Origin: Paenibacillus_E sp042676385
GTDB taxonomy: Bacteria; Bacillota; Bacilli; Paenibacillales; NBRC-103111
Length of the DNA stretch: 64,000 bases
Reading direction: 5' to 3'
Assembly: GCF_042676385.1 (NCBI RefSeq)
Contig: NZ_JBHTHA010000031.1
Span: 1 to 64,000, forward strand
Part shown: positions 40,837 through 49,896 of the stretch, in pieces
Layout of the letters: each line of letters opens with the position of its first letter
Numbering within the stretch: position 1 is the stretch's first letter
The notes under the pieces: model-generated
Databases searched by the model: none
The model's input: only the letters and a program-made list of their open reading frames with translations
What the model was told of the DNA's origin: nothing
Position numbers and translations under genes: made by a program

Positions 40837-40876
40837 TTTGACCTTTCTTGACCTTTCGATGTTTTTTCGTTATCAT
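40837..40876 (+). promoter_or_regulatory. CtsR operator and promoter of clpP
   Basis: TTTGACC-TTT-CTTGACC (40837-40853) is the inverse of the CtsR heptad repeat GGTCAAA-NNN-RGTCAAA. It overlaps the -35 TTGACC (40848-40853), with TATCAT at 40871-40876 after 17 bp. CtsR is the class III heat-shock repressor, so clpP should be induced by heat or protein damage. Confidence 0.85.
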
Positions 40877-40947
40877 ACTTGTAGATACTGTTAAAAGTAT
40901 ATAGATCCACCATTTGAACCATTTACCCATTGAAGGAGGTAATTCTC

Positions 40948-41529
40948 ATGAGTTTTATCCCTATGGTCGTAGAACAGGACGCGCGCGGTGAAAGAGGGTA
41001 CGACATTTACTCCCGTCTGCTGAAGGACCGCATCATCTTCCTCGGTACAGGCGTTAACGATGTTGTAGCCAATTCAATCATTGCCCAGCTGCTTTTCCTG
41101 GCCGCACAAGATCCTGATAAAGATATCAGCCTCTACATCAACAGCCCGGGCGGCTCGATCACAGCCGGCATGGCGATCTTCGACACCATGCAGTTTATTA
41201 AACCGGACGTGTCCACAATCTGCGTCGGTATGGCCGCTTCCATGGGCGCTTTCCTGCTGACTGCAGGCGCCAAAGGCAAACGCTTTGCGCTGCCTAACAG
41301 CGAAGTCATGATTCACCAGCCGCTCGGCGGCGCGGAAGGTCAGGCTTCCGACATCGAGATTCGCGCGAAGCGCATCTTGAAAATGAGAGACAACCTGAAT
41401 AAGATCCTTGCTGAGCGGACAGGTCAAACATTCGAACGCATCGAGAAAGATACCGACCGCGACAACTTCATGAGCGCTCATGAAGCGGTAGAATACGGAC
41501 TCATCGACAAAGTCATCGAGCGCGTATAA
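40948..41529 (+). CDS. clpP: ATP-dependent Clp protease proteolytic subunit
   Basis: The 193-residue serine protease forms the tetradecameric core used with ClpC, ClpX and ClpE. The triad is visible: Ser in GMAASMGAFLLTAG, His in MIHQPLGGAEGQ and Asp in KDTDRDNFM. The start at 40948 follows AAGGAGGT. It is monocistronic with a CtsR-controlled promoter and strong terminator. tmRNA-tagged proteins are among its substrates. Confidence 0.98.
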   Translation: MSFIPMVVEQDARGERGYDIYSRLLKDRIIFLGTGVNDVVANSIIAQLLFLAAQDPDKDISLYINSPGGSITAGMAIFDTMQFIKPDVSTICVGMAASMGAFLLTAGAKGKRFALPNSEVMIHQPLGGAEGQASDIEIRAKRILKMRDNLNKILAERTGQTFERIEKDTDRDNFMSAHEAVEYGLIDKVIERV

Positions 41530-41534
41530 ACGAC

Positions 41535-41578
41535 AAAAACACTGACATTCTGCAGCTCGCAGAGGTCAGTGTTTTTTT
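41535..41578. terminator. Terminator of clpP, likely bidirectional
   Basis: ACACTGAC pairs with GTCAGTGT and is followed by seven T; an A run on the other side could serve the convergent stalk-domain gene. Confidence 0.85.
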
Positions 41579-41600
41579 ATTTGACGGTGATGTCTATTAC

Positions 41601-43364
41601 CTATTTCTTCTCATCCAACGGGTAGAAAATCAGATCAATCGGGAATGCCGAGCCCGCCGGCGGCGTAAACTCGATATCTAGCGCATCCTCTGTTCCCGTC
41701 GTCCGCGCCAACACTTCCATTCCATCGAAAGCGGTAATGACGCCGGAGGCCGGAACCGGTATGATCTCCCCGTTAATTTTGAACGGCCCTTTGAAGACGC
41801 CGCCCTTCGCCATGATCATTAAAGCCATTTTGCGCGGCTTATTGGCGTGAATTTTGTAGACGACACCGTAGTTACCGCTGTCCTCCACGTTTTGCTTGCG
41901 CATAACGTCATAACCTTTGACGAACGGATCCGATTTATTATCGCCAATGGTCAATACGGATGTCTTGGTGAATGACGATGCATCAATGTCCCATTTAAGC
42001 TCAGATACCGGGAAGGATCCCCGTACATGGCCAGTAAAAGCTAGCAAAGGCAGCTCCTGCGCTGTCGTAGGCGTCAGTCTCTGATCCGTTACTCCGAACG
42101 ACATTTGCAGCTCGCCATCCGTTTCCACATCATAGAACAGATTAACGCCCTGGCCCGGATAGAAGTCAGGCAGCTTCGCATACACATAAGTTTGATGTGG
42201 AGGCACAGTCAACTTTTGATCGTAAACATTGTTCAATAAGAAATCTACCGAAGCTTCGCTGCCGATCAAGTTGGCATACACGGAAGGATAGACCTCGCCT
42301 TTGTTCGTCGTTTGGATCGTCACCGGCTTATCGCTGTTATTCGTAGCGAAAATCGCCATCGTCATTTTTTGCTTCGTACCATTAACATGATCGGCATATA
42401 ATCTGGCTTTACCGTTGATTGTATCCTGGTACAAAATGCCTTTTTCCGTAAATTCCTCCGGACTATCGCTCACCAGCAGCTTACGATCGTTAACTTCGGT
42501 TACTTTCTTAGGTATCGCAGGCATTTGATTAAAATGAGACCAAATCGTTCCCCAATCGGACTTAATAAATCCGCCCACAGGCTTCATATAAATCGGGTAT
42601 TCCACCTCGCTCAAATACGGCTCATCCGTAACCGTCACAAAGCTTTGGAACAATTGACTCACATGTCCATGACGATCGGATACCTTGAGCGATACCGGAT
42701 ATTTGCCTGGCTTGAAAAACGCTTCTTTATTCCCAACCCACTCGTAAGAAGCAATGCCTTCCGCATCGGGATCGTAACTCAGATCAATGTACTTCACAGG
42801 CTCCCCAAGCCGGTATGTCGGCTTCGCCGTCGTAAATTTGGCAACAGGTCTGGAGTTGCTGTCCTGGTCGATATAGATGCCTTCCGGTGTAGGGAGACTC
42901 ACAATTTCCACACGGCGCAGTTCTTCGTTGTATGTATATTTAGCGCCCATATAGTCGGCAAGCCAAGTCAGCTTCACGAGTAATTTACCGTTCACAATCG
43001 CGGCAACCGTATCGAAAGGAGTGTCCACGCCATTCGTAGTTACCGTCTTATGATCAACGTCCAGAACGATATTATAACCTGGAGGCGCCATCTGGATCGT
43101 GCGCGTCGCGTCGTTCCACTCCACCTTGAATTTCATCGTATCTCCGAGAAATTTGGCCGGAACGAAGGTGCTGCCATTAATAATGGTAGCCGGAGAATCC
43201 AATTGAATTTGATCCTGGTTCACGAAAGCATCCGACTTATCAATATAAAGTAAAATTAAGGACGAACTTGCCGATACCGCGTGTGCGGCTGGTGCTGCTA
43301 AAGTGCTGGCTAGAAAGACGAGAAACGCTAGCAGCACGGAGAACTCTTTTCTTTGCGTTTTCAT
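41601..43364 (-). CDS. Secreted stalk-domain protein (copper amine oxidase N-domain-like)
   Basis: The 587-residue protein has a signal peptide (LLAFLVFLASTLAAPAAHAVSA). Two copper-amine-oxidase N-terminal-like repeats follow (IINGSTFVPAKFLGDTMKFKVEWN, IVNGKLLVKLTWLADYMGAKYTYNEEL), a domain common in Paenibacillus surface proteins. A PKD-like region (YDPDAEGIASYEWVGN, GKYPVSLKVSDRHGHVSQ) and a long beta-rich C-terminus come next. No enzyme motif is present; a structural or cell-envelope role is likely. AAGGAGT precedes the start. Confidence 0.82.
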   Translation of the reverse strand: MKTQRKEFSVLLAFLVFLASTLAAPAAHAVSASSSLILLYIDKSDAFVNQDQIQLDSPATIINGSTFVPAKFLGDTMKFKVEWNDATRTIQMAPPGYNIVLDVDHKTVTTNGVDTPFDTVAAIVNGKLLVKLTWLADYMGAKYTYNEELRRVEIVSLPTPEGIYIDQDSNSRPVAKFTTAKPTYRLGEPVKYIDLSYDPDAEGIASYEWVGNKEAFFKPGKYPVSLKVSDRHGHVSQLFQSFVTVTDEPYLSEVEYPIYMKPVGGFIKSDWGTIWSHFNQMPAIPKKVTEVNDRKLLVSDSPEEFTEKGILYQDTINGKARLYADHVNGTKQKMTMAIFATNNSDKPVTIQTTNKGEVYPSVYANLIGSEASVDFLLNNVYDQKLTVPPHQTYVYAKLPDFYPGQGVNLFYDVETDGELQMSFGVTDQRLTPTTAQELPLLAFTGHVRGSFPVSELKWDIDASSFTKTSVLTIGDNKSDPFVKGYDVMRKQNVEDSGNYGVVYKIHANKPRKMALMIMAKGGVFKGPFKINGEIIPVPASGVITAFDGMEVLARTTGTEDALDIEFTPPAGSAFPIDLIFYPLDEKK

Positions 43365-43638
43365 GCTCTGACTCCTTCAAGGTTTGTTTAGGGTAAAGCT
43401 GCGGGCCGCGGGCGCTCAACAACAAGCAGCTGGAGGAACGGCAAATAACCCTTCCCTTCATTGGCCACGTTCAATTAGACGTAGTTACCGAGAAAAGGTT
43501 GCTTTTTTTCACCAATCGTTAACAATTTTGCCATAAATTCAGATCCATACAACATGTAAAAAGAAAGGGCTATAATGAATAGACCTGCCTGCTGTCCATC
43601 CATCACAACCCATTTGTTCATCATTATCTTCATCCCAA
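43365..43638. other. Intergenic stretch between stalk-domain gene and ABC operon
   Basis: It contains the AAGGAGT ribosome site of the stalk-domain gene and an AGCTGC...GCAGCT hairpin (43411-43431 region) in its leader. I see no further gene, known riboswitch or repeat. Confidence 0.4.
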
Positions 43639-44361
43639 TTATAAGATCTTACTAAGGAAAGATTGTGTGCGTTCATGTTTGGGTGAATCAAAAATTTCGG
43701 CTGGAGTTCCTTCTTCAACAATGTATCCGCCATCCATGAAAATAACACGGTCCGCCACTTCTCGTGCGAAACCCATCTCATGAGTGACGACGATCATCGT
43801 GATGCCTTCATGGGCTAAACTCTTCATAACCGCCAGCACTTCACCCACCATTTCGGGATCCAGTGCGGAAGTCGGCTCATCAAATAGCATGACACGCGGA
43901 TTCATGGCCAATGCCCGGGCAATCGCAACGCGCTGCTGTTGGCCGCCCGATAAACGCTCGGGATACTCATCCCTTTTTGCCGCCAAACCTACTTTTTTCA
44001 GCAGTTCCATCGCTTTTTCTTCATTTTGCTGCTTGTTCAACTTCTTAATATGTTTTGGCGCTAGCATTATATTTTCTAAAACGGTTAAATGGGGAAATAA
44101 ATTAAAGAGCTGAAATACCATCCCTACATTTTCACGTAATTTGTCGATATTCGTTTCGGATGAAGTGACTTCCACATCGCCGATCATCACTTTCCCGCTT
44201 GTTACTTCTTCAAGAAGATTCAGACACCGAAGAAATGTGCTTTTACCTGAACCTGACGGCCCAATCACGCAAACGACTTCTTTCTCTTGAATCGTTGTAG
44301 AGATATCTTTCAAAACTTCGTTCGAACCAAATTTCTTCTTCAGGTTTTCTACAACGATCAT
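43639..44361 (-). CDS. glnQ: Amino-acid ABC transporter ATP-binding protein (GlnQ type)
   Basis: The 240-residue ATPase has Walker A GPSGSGKST, Q-loop VFQLFNLFPHLTVLENI, signature LSGGQQQRVAIARAL, Walker B VMLFDEPTSALDPEM and VTHEMGFAREVADRV. It follows the permease with a four-base overlap. A glutamine-type role fits the adjacent GlnK/GlnL-like sensor pair, but substrate is inferred. Confidence 0.9.
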   Translation of the reverse strand: MIVVENLKKKFGSNEVLKDISTTIQEKEVVCVIGPSGSGKSTFLRCLNLLEEVTSGKVMIGDVEVTSSETNIDKLRENVGMVFQLFNLFPHLTVLENIMLAPKHIKKLNKQQNEEKAMELLKKVGLAAKRDEYPERLSGGQQQRVAIARALAMNPRVMLFDEPTSALDPEMVGEVLAVMKSLAHEGITMIVVTHEMGFAREVADRVIFMDGGYIVEEGTPAEIFDSPKHERTQSFLSKIL

Positions 44362-45014
44362 TTTAAAGCGTACCTCCTTTCAAGCATGCGAGACAACCGG
44401 GATAAAGCATAAATAATAATGAAGTAGAAGATCCCTACGACACCCCAGATCTCGAAGGCGCGGAAGTTGGATGAAATAATAATTTCACCGCTCTGCGTCA
44501 ATTCCTTAATCCCAATGACGGAAAGCAAGGAAGTATCTTTAATGCTTACAATAAATTGATTGACAAAAGCCGGCAACATACGGCGAATAGCTTGCGGCAA
44601 CACAACTAATCTCATCGTTTGAAATCTATTTAAACCCAAAGATCGCGACGCTTCCGTCTGCCCTTTGCTAATGGACAAAATACCTGCACGGAAAATCTCT
44701 GCAATATAGGCCCCCGCATTTAAACTGATGGCCAGAATACCTGCGGTCTCAGCCGAAATTCGAATATCCAAAAATACCGGAAGTCCGAAATAGATGAAAA
44801 AGACTTGCACCAGAAGAGGTGTCCCCCGAATGAGATCCACATAAGCCGTTGCAATTCCCCGAACAATTTTATTCAAGGATGTGCTCATTAAGCCCGCGAT
44901 TAAACCTATGATAAATGCAATAATTAAAGAAATTACAACGATCTTCAAAGTTATTAAAGAGCCCTGAGCCAGCGTCGGTATCGCATCCAAAATAACTTGC
45001 AATGAGGAAGTCAC
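44358..45014 (-). CDS. Amino-acid ABC transporter permease
   Basis: A 218-residue HEQRo-type permease with helices such as IVVISLIIAFIIGLIAGLM, the YVDLIRGTPLLVQVFFIYF segment and the EAA loop GQTEASRSLGLNRFQTMRLV followed by VLPQAIRRMLPAFVNQ. It overlaps glnQ (ATGA) and lies 83 nt after the binding-protein gene. Confidence 0.92.
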   Translation of the reverse strand: MTSSLQVILDAIPTLAQGSLITLKIVVISLIIAFIIGLIAGLMSTSLNKIVRGIATAYVDLIRGTPLLVQVFFIYFGLPVFLDIRISAETAGILAISLNAGAYIAEIFRAGILSISKGQTEASRSLGLNRFQTMRLVVLPQAIRRMLPAFVNQFIVSIKDTSLLSVIGIKELTQSGEIIISSNFRAFEIWGVVGIFYFIIIYALSRLSRMLERRYALK

Positions 45015-45097
45015 GAGATCCCCATCCCCCTTTTTTTAACTTTCCGCATGATGCTGCCCTCACCAGGAAAAAGCAACATCATGCGGCCACATCCACT

Positions 45098-45904
45098 TTA
45101 TTTTGCAGGTGCTGTCATATAGCTATTGACGATTTGGTCTAATTTTCCGTTATCTTTCAACTTCTTAAGCCCGCTATTGATTTTGTTCAAAAGCTCCGCA
45201 TTTTCTTTGCTCACCGCGATACCGTACAAATCACCATTCAGGCGGCTTCCTACAATTTTCAGTTTCGAGTTAGGATCAATGGCAATCTTGTAGGAAATTA
45301 CCGGGAAGTCCTCAATCGTTACATCTGCATTCTTATTGGCAACTTCTTGGTACATCGAAGGGCTATCGTCAAAATATTTAACTTCCGCGCCATATCTTTT
45401 GCCCAGTTCATCAGCAAGCTTAGCGCCTGACGTTCCTTTTTTAATCGCAATTACTTTACCCTTCAAATCTTCTGGACCTTTAATTGTTGTGTTGTCTTCC
45501 CGAACTACCAGCGAAAGACCCGCTAAGTAATACGAATCCGATAGATTAACAACTTGCTTACGCTCATCTGTAATACTAATGCCCGCAATCGCACCGTCCA
45601 ATTGTTTGGCTGTAATCGCCGGGATAATCCCTTTAAAATTCATCGGTTTCAACTCAACTTCAAAACCTTCTTCTTTGCCGATCGCATTAATCAAATCAAT
45701 ATCAATTCCCACGTATTTTCCGTCTTTTTCAAATTCAAAAGGAGGATAAGTCGCGTCAGTCCCGATTGTGTATTTTTTAACTGAACCTGCTTTAGTCGGT
45801 TGAGCCGTATCTGCAGCCTTGCTTGAACTCGATGCGCCATTACCGCAAGCGCTAAGCGAGAATGCCAATACTGTTGCAAATAAAACTGTACTAATTTTTT
45901 TCAT
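45098..45904 (-). CDS. Amino-acid-binding lipoprotein of ABC transporter
   Basis: The 268-residue extracellular receptor has a lipobox FSLSACGN and a Ser-rich linker. Family 3 motifs include GTDATYPPFEFEKDGKYVGID, the ligand-Arg region GISITDERKQVVNLS and GTSGAKLADELGKRYG. It opens the operon, with AAAAGGGG before the start. The ligand is probably a polar amino acid, with glutamine favoured by context only. Confidence 0.92.
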   Translation of the reverse strand: MKKISTVLFATVLAFSLSACGNGASSSSKAADTAQPTKAGSVKKYTIGTDATYPPFEFEKDGKYVGIDIDLINAIGKEEGFEVELKPMNFKGIIPAITAKQLDGAIAGISITDERKQVVNLSDSYYLAGLSLVVREDNTTIKGPEDLKGKVIAIKKGTSGAKLADELGKRYGAEVKYFDDSPSMYQEVANKNADVTIEDFPVISYKIAIDPNSKLKIVGSRLNGDLYGIAVSKENAELLNKINSGLKKLKDNGKLDQIVNSYMTAPAK

Positions 45905-46134
45905 TCGAACTACCCCTTTTCCTTTTTAAACTATCATTTGCTACGTTTTTATAGTAACCCACACCCTTCGCAACCCTACATGATCCTACAAAAAAATGTC
46001 CCGCATAATGATAATTAATTTTACATATAATCAGTACATTTTAATTGAAACCGACTTCATGAAGTTCCCCAGAAAGATGTATCCGTTTGCATAAAATGGG
46101 AAGCGCATTCAACGTGTAATGTTACATCACACAT

Positions 46135-46177
46135 AAAAAAGAACCCATACGCTTATATTCATCCTAAGCAAGGGTTC
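46135..46177 (-). terminator. Terminator of the two-component operon
   Basis: On the minus strand GAACCC...GCTTA pairs with TAAGC...GGGTTC, followed by TTTTTT. It separates glnL from the ABC operon. Confidence 0.75.
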
Positions 46178-46186
46178 AGTAATTGA

Positions 46187-47086
46187 TTAACGTTTCATTT
46201 TCTCCAACAACTCCAAATAAAACACATGCAAAAACTTTTTAATATTCACCTTTCCTTTATCGGATTGAATATCTTCGTCCATTTCTCTCATTTTCAGACG
46301 GACATCTTGGAAGTCAAAATAAAGCGGGGAATAGTATTCAAATTTGGGGTTACTATAGTCGGTCAAACCAATGGAAGCCAGATGTGTTAACGCGGCTATA
46401 ACGGTACGTCGAATCCGTTGCTCAATCGTCTTACACTCTTTCTCAATATCAATCTGATTATGCTTATACGTTCGAGCTACTGATTCGTACAGCTCCTTGA
46501 GTGGCGGGAAGTCATGCTCCGATTTCCGGTGCTCGATTAAATGTTCCATGATGGAAATGATGTCCTTGCTACCGCTTTCACCGATAATACCCAAATCCAT
46601 GAGGATAAGTTTCACATTGTCACGGACGCTCATCCGCTCTTTCCCAGCTGACGGTAAGTCGATGCCCTCCATCTTCGCCAGCGATTGCTTGATCTCAACA
46701 ATATAGCGCTCGTATTTCCACCGTTCACTTACTTTATATAATACGGATTCTACTTCCACCCGGTTAATCGGCTTATGAATAAAGAATTCGATCCCGTTTT
46801 GATAGGCCAGTCCCACCATTTCTTTATTTTCCACTTGAGAGATCATGATAAACTTCCCGTTAAAGCCCTGATTCTTCAATTGCGATATCGTCTCAATACC
46901 GTCCTGATCCGGCATCAGCAAATCAATCAATACGATATCCGGCTGCGCCTCAAGGATCATTCGAGTCCCCTCCACGCCCCCTCCCGCCGTGTCTATGACA
47001 TCGCCTAGTCCGCACTCCTCAATAATATGCTGCAGCATCCGTCTGCTGACGGCATCGTCATCAACAATAATAAAAGTAAACGACAT
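46187..47086 (-). CDS. glnL: Response regulator, GlnL/YcbB type
   Basis: The 299-residue protein has a receiver domain (residues 1-120: IIVDDDAVSRRMLQHII, phospho-Asp in IVLIDLLMPDQDG, Lys in FFIHKPINR). A YcbB-type C-terminal domain follows (MSVRDNVKLILMDLGIIGES, EKECKTIEQRIRRTVIAAL), which acts as DNA-binding output. In B. subtilis GlnL with GlnK controls glutaminase and glutamine permease genes. It follows the sensor gene with three bases between. Confidence 0.9.
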   Translation of the reverse strand: MSFTFIIVDDDAVSRRMLQHIIEECGLGDVIDTAGGGVEGTRMILEAQPDIVLIDLLMPDQDGIETISQLKNQGFNGKFIMISQVENKEMVGLAYQNGIEFFIHKPINRVEVESVLYKVSERWKYERYIVEIKQSLAKMEGIDLPSAGKERMSVRDNVKLILMDLGIIGESGSKDIISIMEHLIEHRKSEHDFPPLKELYESVARTYKHNQIDIEKECKTIEQRIRRTVIAALTHLASIGLTDYSNPKFEYYSPLYFDFQDVRLKMREMDEDIQSDKGKVNIKKFLHVFYLELLEKMKR

Positions 47087-47089
47087 CGA

Positions 47090-48373
47090 CTACCCCTCCT
47101 TCTTTAATTTGGCTGTCGGAAGAACGACGGTAACTTGGGCGCCGCACCCTCTTCCTTGTGACTCCATGCTGATGTTACCGCCAAGTGAATGTACAATATC
47201 CCGAACATGAGACAGGCCGATTCCCGTTGCCGCTATCCCCACTTCGCTAAACTTGGTCGTAAAGCCCGGCTCAAAAACAAGATCCTTATCTTCTTCGAGT
47301 ATCCCTTTTCCATCATCCGTAATGATAAAGAATACATCTTTTTCTTGTACAAAGGTCTTCAAGCTTATGTTTCCGTGCGACCCTATAGCTTCTACGGCAT
47401 TCGCCACCAAATTATTAAGAAGGGTTAGTATCGGAATATAGTTCTTAATACTGTAATCTTCCCCCATTTCTTTTTCTATCCTAATGGTCTTCTTCAGCAT
47501 TTCGCCATACTCCTCATTTCCTTTGATGACAAAGTGGAGAATTTCCGAAAGCTGCATGTCCACCATAACCTTACTTTCCGTCAATTTTAATAACCCAGCC
47601 AAAATACGTTGGGAATCCTTTTTCACTTCGTGGATTTGTTGGGCAACACCCAATGCCTGTTGACTGTTAAGGATCAAATTTTGCTCTTTTAACTTGCGAT
47701 AAAGATCAAAGCTGTTCGCCGTAATATTTTCAATCGTATCCATCGACTTTTTCAAGTAAAAAGCTTCTCCGTAAAGCCCGGCGCCGATATTTAGCATTTG
47801 TTCCATCCGTTTCTCCCGCTCGGCATGAAGAATACGCATCTGGTTAATCACAATACTGCTAAACAGTCCAATCACAAAATAACTACGGACAACCGCAGTC
47901 ACGATTAAAACAATCCAGACTTCATATTGGACATTGCCAGCGCCAAGCAGCACCACACGCATGAGGAGTTCTGTTCCATTAGCCGCGAAATCAATGACCG
48001 AAACGATCCCGCCCAGAAGAAGGGGCTGAAGTTCATTAATTTCCTTGCGAATCCAGCTCATACCCAAGGCAAAAACAACATAATAGAATCCTGCTGCAAG
48101 ATTATTTTGCAAGCTCGCCATGACGGAAATTGAATGCGTGTGAATCATCCACTCTCCACCTTGAAAAATTACATTCATGATGCCTGTAAGAATCCCGACC
48201 TTGATATAGGAGAGATGGCGCATGAATAGCAAAAAAAATAAAAAGGTGCTCACACCTAGTCCGATACGAAAAAAATCACCGCTAAAAGGATTAATCTTGA
48301 GTCCTTCTGCAATAGCCGTTGCAAATGCAATCACGATGATTTGCAATCTTTCATTTTTAAAAAACCTCGGCAT
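47090..48373 (-). CDS. glnK: Sensor histidine kinase, GlnK/YcbA type
   Basis: The 427-residue membrane kinase has about six N-terminal helices (GLGVSTFLFFLLFMRHL, LQNNLAAGFYYVVFALGMSW, VWIVLIVTAVVRSYFVIGLFSS). A dimerisation region holds the probable phospho-His (QQIHEVKKDSQRILAGL). The ATPase domain follows: N box LTLLNNLVANAVEAI, G1 ITDDGKGI, and G2 ATGIGLSHVRDIV. The pairing with a YcbB-type regulator supports the GlnK assignment; the neighbouring glnQ operon is a plausible target. Confidence 0.88.
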   Translation of the reverse strand: MPRFFKNERLQIIVIAFATAIAEGLKINPFSGDFFRIGLGVSTFLFFLLFMRHLSYIKVGILTGIMNVIFQGGEWMIHTHSISVMASLQNNLAAGFYYVVFALGMSWIRKEINELQPLLLGGIVSVIDFAANGTELLMRVVLLGAGNVQYEVWIVLIVTAVVRSYFVIGLFSSIVINQMRILHAEREKRMEQMLNIGAGLYGEAFYLKKSMDTIENITANSFDLYRKLKEQNLILNSQQALGVAQQIHEVKKDSQRILAGLLKLTESKVMVDMQLSEILHFVIKGNEEYGEMLKKTIRIEKEMGEDYSIKNYIPILTLLNNLVANAVEAIGSHGNISLKTFVQEKDVFFIITDDGKGILEEDKDLVFEPGFTTKFSEVGIAATGIGLSHVRDIVHSLGGNISMESQGRGCGAQVTVVLPTAKLKKEG

Positions 48374-48429
48374 CCTGGTTCCGCTCCTAATGGAGAATCA
48401 TATTAAGATTTACTGCGTTGAAGAAGTAA

Positions 48430-48461
48430 GAGCCCTGCGTGTAAATGATACGCAGAGCCCC
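48430..48461 (-). terminator. Hairpin downstream of crh-locus gene
   Basis: On the minus strand GGGCTCTGCGT pairs with ACGCAGGGCTC around a 9-nt loop, with a weak T tract. It likely ends the rapZ-yvcK-whiA-crh transcript. Confidence 0.5.
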
Positions 48462-48539
48462 TTTGCTGGGTCGAACCTCTTCTTTTATTCTCCACTTGGA
48501 GCTTCAAAAAAACTTCCTCGAAAGGAAGCTTCTGATGAA

Positions 48540-48809
48540 TTATTGGTTCTCCAATTCTTCCTTGCTAACCAATGTGACTAAAGCGTTTACAGCCTGCTCG
48601 GCGTCCGATCCTTCTGCGCTTATGAAGACTTCGGTCCCTGTACTGATCGCAAGGCTCATAATTCCCATGATGCTTTTCGCATTCACTTTCTTTTCATCTT
48701 TTTCAACGAAGATTTCAGATGAAAACTTATTTGCCTCTTGAACAAACAATGCCGCAGGTCTGGCATGAAGTCCTGTTCTCAACTTCACAACGACTGGCCG
48801 TCTGGACAT
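48540..48809 (-). CDS. crh: HPr-family phosphocarrier at the crh locus, His15 retained
   Basis: The 89-residue HPr-like protein has the regulatory Ser46 (VNAKSIMGIMSL), the HPrK/P target used to co-activate CcpA. Unlike B. subtilis Crh, in which residue 15 is Gln, this one has His15 in RTGLHARPAAL, the PTS phosphorylation site. The gene lies after whiA, the normal crh position. So it could act both in PTS transfer and in CcpA signalling. Symbol crh is by synteny; ptsH-like function is possible. Confidence 0.85.
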   Translation of the reverse strand: MSRRPVVVKLRTGLHARPAALFVQEANKFSSEIFVEKDEKKVNAKSIMGIMSLAISTGTEVFISAEGSDAEQAVNALVTLVSKEELENQ

Positions 48810-48957
48810 GGAACTAATTCCCCCTACTCAAGCTTATATGAACTACTACTGATAACAGTGCAAATACCTTATGTTTTAACATTATAGCATTTTTCCCGCA
48901 AGTACACTAGAAAAAATGAGAAAAACTTGAGGAAGTGCTGTGCTGGGTCTTCAAGAC

Positions 48958-49896
48958 TCAAGAATTTCGCAATTTTTCGGCTAATTCATCAATTTTTCGA
49001 AGACGATGATTAACGCCGGATTTACTCACGTTGCCTTTAAGCATATCCCCAACTTCCTTGAGGTTCATGTCCGGATGCTGAAGCCTGATCTCAGCAACTT
49101 CTCTCAGCTTGTCCGGCAAGCTCTCAAGACCCACCTCACGCTGCAAAAGCCGGATATTGTCGATCTGCCTAACGGCAGCACCGATCGTTTTGTTTAGATT
49201 CGCAGTTTCACAATTCACAATTCGGTTAACCGAATTGCGCATGTCCTTCATAATGCGAACATCCTCAAAACGCAGCAGTGCCTGATGAGCGCCAATAATG
49301 CTCAGGAACTCGATAATCTTCTCGCCTTCCTTGATGTAAAGCACGAAGCCCTTCTTGCGCTCGATGAAGCGAGCGTTCAAGTCGAACTTATTCGCAAGCT
49401 GCGTTAAAGCCCGGCAGTGCTCCTCATAGATGGAGGCGATCTCCAGATGGTAAGATGACCCTTCCGGGTTGTTTACCGAGCCTCCGGCCATGAATGCGCC
49501 GCGCAAGTAAGCGCGCTTGCAGCAGTTGCCGCGAACAATCTCCTTTTCAATCCCTGGGGTAAAGATAAAACCCTCGGAAACGATTTTCAGATCGCTAAGC
49601 AGCTCTTGCACTTGTCCCGGAACTCGAACAATGTACACATTGTTTTTCTTGAGTCGCATTTTCTTACGCACAAGCAGCTCGGTATGCAATTTATACGTCT
49701 TCTTGATAAGTGTATAGATTCTCCTTGCAATCGCGGCATTCTCGGTCGATATATCGAGAATGACGCGCCCGCTCGACAGCGAGACGGAACCATTCATCCG
49801 GATTAGCGCAGATAGCTCCGCTTTCTCGCAACACGCTTCCGTTTCAACAAGGGTTAATTCTTTTTTGGTTTGTGCCGCGAAGGACAAAGGTCTCAC
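48958..49896 (-). CDS. whiA: WhiA-family DNA-binding protein (YvcL)
   Basis: The 312-residue protein combines a LAGLIDADG-homing-endonuclease-derived N-terminal domain (CCKRAYLRGAFMAGGSVNNPEGSYHLE region) with a C-terminal helix-turn-helix (LREVAEIRLQHPDMNLKEVG, KSGVNHRLRKIDELAEKL). In Bacillota it affects cell division and chromosome segregation. Its ATG overlaps the yvcK stop (ATGA). Confidence 0.95.
   Translation of the reverse strand: MRPLSFAAQTKKELTLVETEACCEKAELSALIRMNGSVSLSSGRVILDISTENAAIARRIYTLIKKTYKLHTELLVRKKMRLKKNNVYIVRVPGQVQELLSDLKIVSEGFIFTPGIEKEIVRGNCCKRAYLRGAFMAGGSVNNPEGSSYHLEIASIYEEHCRALTQLANKFDLNARFIERKKGFVLYIKEGEKIIEFLSIIGAHQALLRFEDVRIMKDMRNSVNRIVNCETANLNKTIGAAVRQIDNIRLLQREVGLESLPDKLREVAEIRLQHPDMNLKEVGDMLKGNVSKSGVNHRLRKIDELAEKLRNS

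Noticed and set aside
48222..48581. Plus-strand frame spanning the glnK 5' end and crh 3' end
   Set aside because: It overlaps two well-supported minus-strand genes and lacks a ribosome site.
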